The position numbers and the translations under genes were made by a program. From positions 98,978-162,977 of the forward strand of contig JALQCR010000014.1 in the NCBI GenBank assembly GCA_023336205.1: DNA of 64,000 nt. The letters run 5' to 3'. This document shows, one piece after another, positions 63,901 through 64,000 of the stretch. The stretch is from Pseudanabaena sp. Salubria-1 (GTDB taxonomy: Bacteria > Cyanobacteriota > Cyanobacteriia > Pseudanabaenales > Pseudanabaenaceae). Each line of letters begins with the position of its first letter. Position 1 is the stretch's first letter. Below the pieces are notes generated by a model, which saw only the letters and a list, made by a program, of their open reading frames with translations, did not search any database and was not told where the DNA came from.

Positions 63901-64000
63901 GTGGCGGGGGGGGGGGGCGGCGGGGGGTTTTTTGGGGGGGGGGGGGGGGGCGCGAGGTTTTTTTTTTTTTTTTTAAAAAAATGGGGGGGGGGGGGGGTTT
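63901..64000. other. Low-complexity poly-G/poly-T sequence, probable artefact
   Basis: The last 100 bases consist almost entirely of long G runs with T and A runs. It resembles poly-G read tails carried into an assembly end rather than biology. Coordinates before about 63895 look normal. Confidence 0.85.

Overview
The window is cyanobacterial. It carries a high-light-inducible protein, cytochrome c6, Ycf48, a membrane-anchored rubredoxin, an LL-diaminopimelate aminotransferase and a complete urease operon. The octamer GCGATCGC (HIP1) is scattered throughout. The many insertion sequences and long intergenic palindromes would suit a Pseudanabaena-like genome, but that genus guess is low confidence. 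Position 1 lies inside a transposase and the last 100 bases are a homopolymer artefact, so both ends look like assembly ends.

Left third (1-24.4 kb). After a nested IS remnant come housekeeping genes: dapL, a family-4 glycosyltransferase, a periplasmic thioredoxin-like protein and topA. Next is a mostly minus-strand accessory block: a vWA protein, an OGFr-domain protein with a small ribbon-helix-helix-like partner, a nicotinamidase-like hydrolase, two nuclease-like proteins, and an operon of PP2C phosphatase, ADP-ribosylglycohydrolase and zinc-ribbon kinase. A Nudix regulator of the NrtR family was originally divergent from that operon. The operon has a -35/-10 promoter whose spacer holds a perfect palindrome of the GT-N7-AC type expected for NrtR, with a weaker second copy beside it. 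An IS30 element has since landed exactly on the nrtR start codon, so regulator and operator are now 1.1 kb apart. The block ends with an exonuclease-like protein, bolA, plsC, pyk, ycf48-rubA and a two-gene DUF4365 module.

Middle (24.4-38.3 kb) is an insertion graveyard. One 235-codon membrane-protein gene was hit by an ISL3 element and two 134-bp MITEs. The ISL3 element was itself hit by an IS4-type element and a third 134-bp MITE. All five events keep perfect target duplications, and removing them restores the membrane gene exactly in frame. A DUF5615 toxin beside an intact DUF433 antitoxin is cut by another IS. Formamidase, a secreted TPR-CHAT protein with nine near-identical 40-residue repeats, and a second IS1 copy follow.

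Right part (38.3-64 kb) holds a sensor kinase, the ureABCGDEF operon behind a canonical NtcA-type promoter, an Hlip, a TPR protein, a large hybrid histidine kinase and Fe-superoxide dismutase. A small defence-type island follows: two toxin-antitoxin pairs and a single-polypeptide type IIG-like restriction-modification protein. That protein has mosaic composition and an intergenic repeat embedded in frame. A redox/metal cluster comes next: a UreH/ferric-reductase-like fusion, a secreted protein, a histidine-rich Cu/Zn superoxide dismutase, petJ and ccdA. Several families of palindromic repeats fill almost every intergenic gap. No tRNA, rRNA or CRISPR array was recognised.
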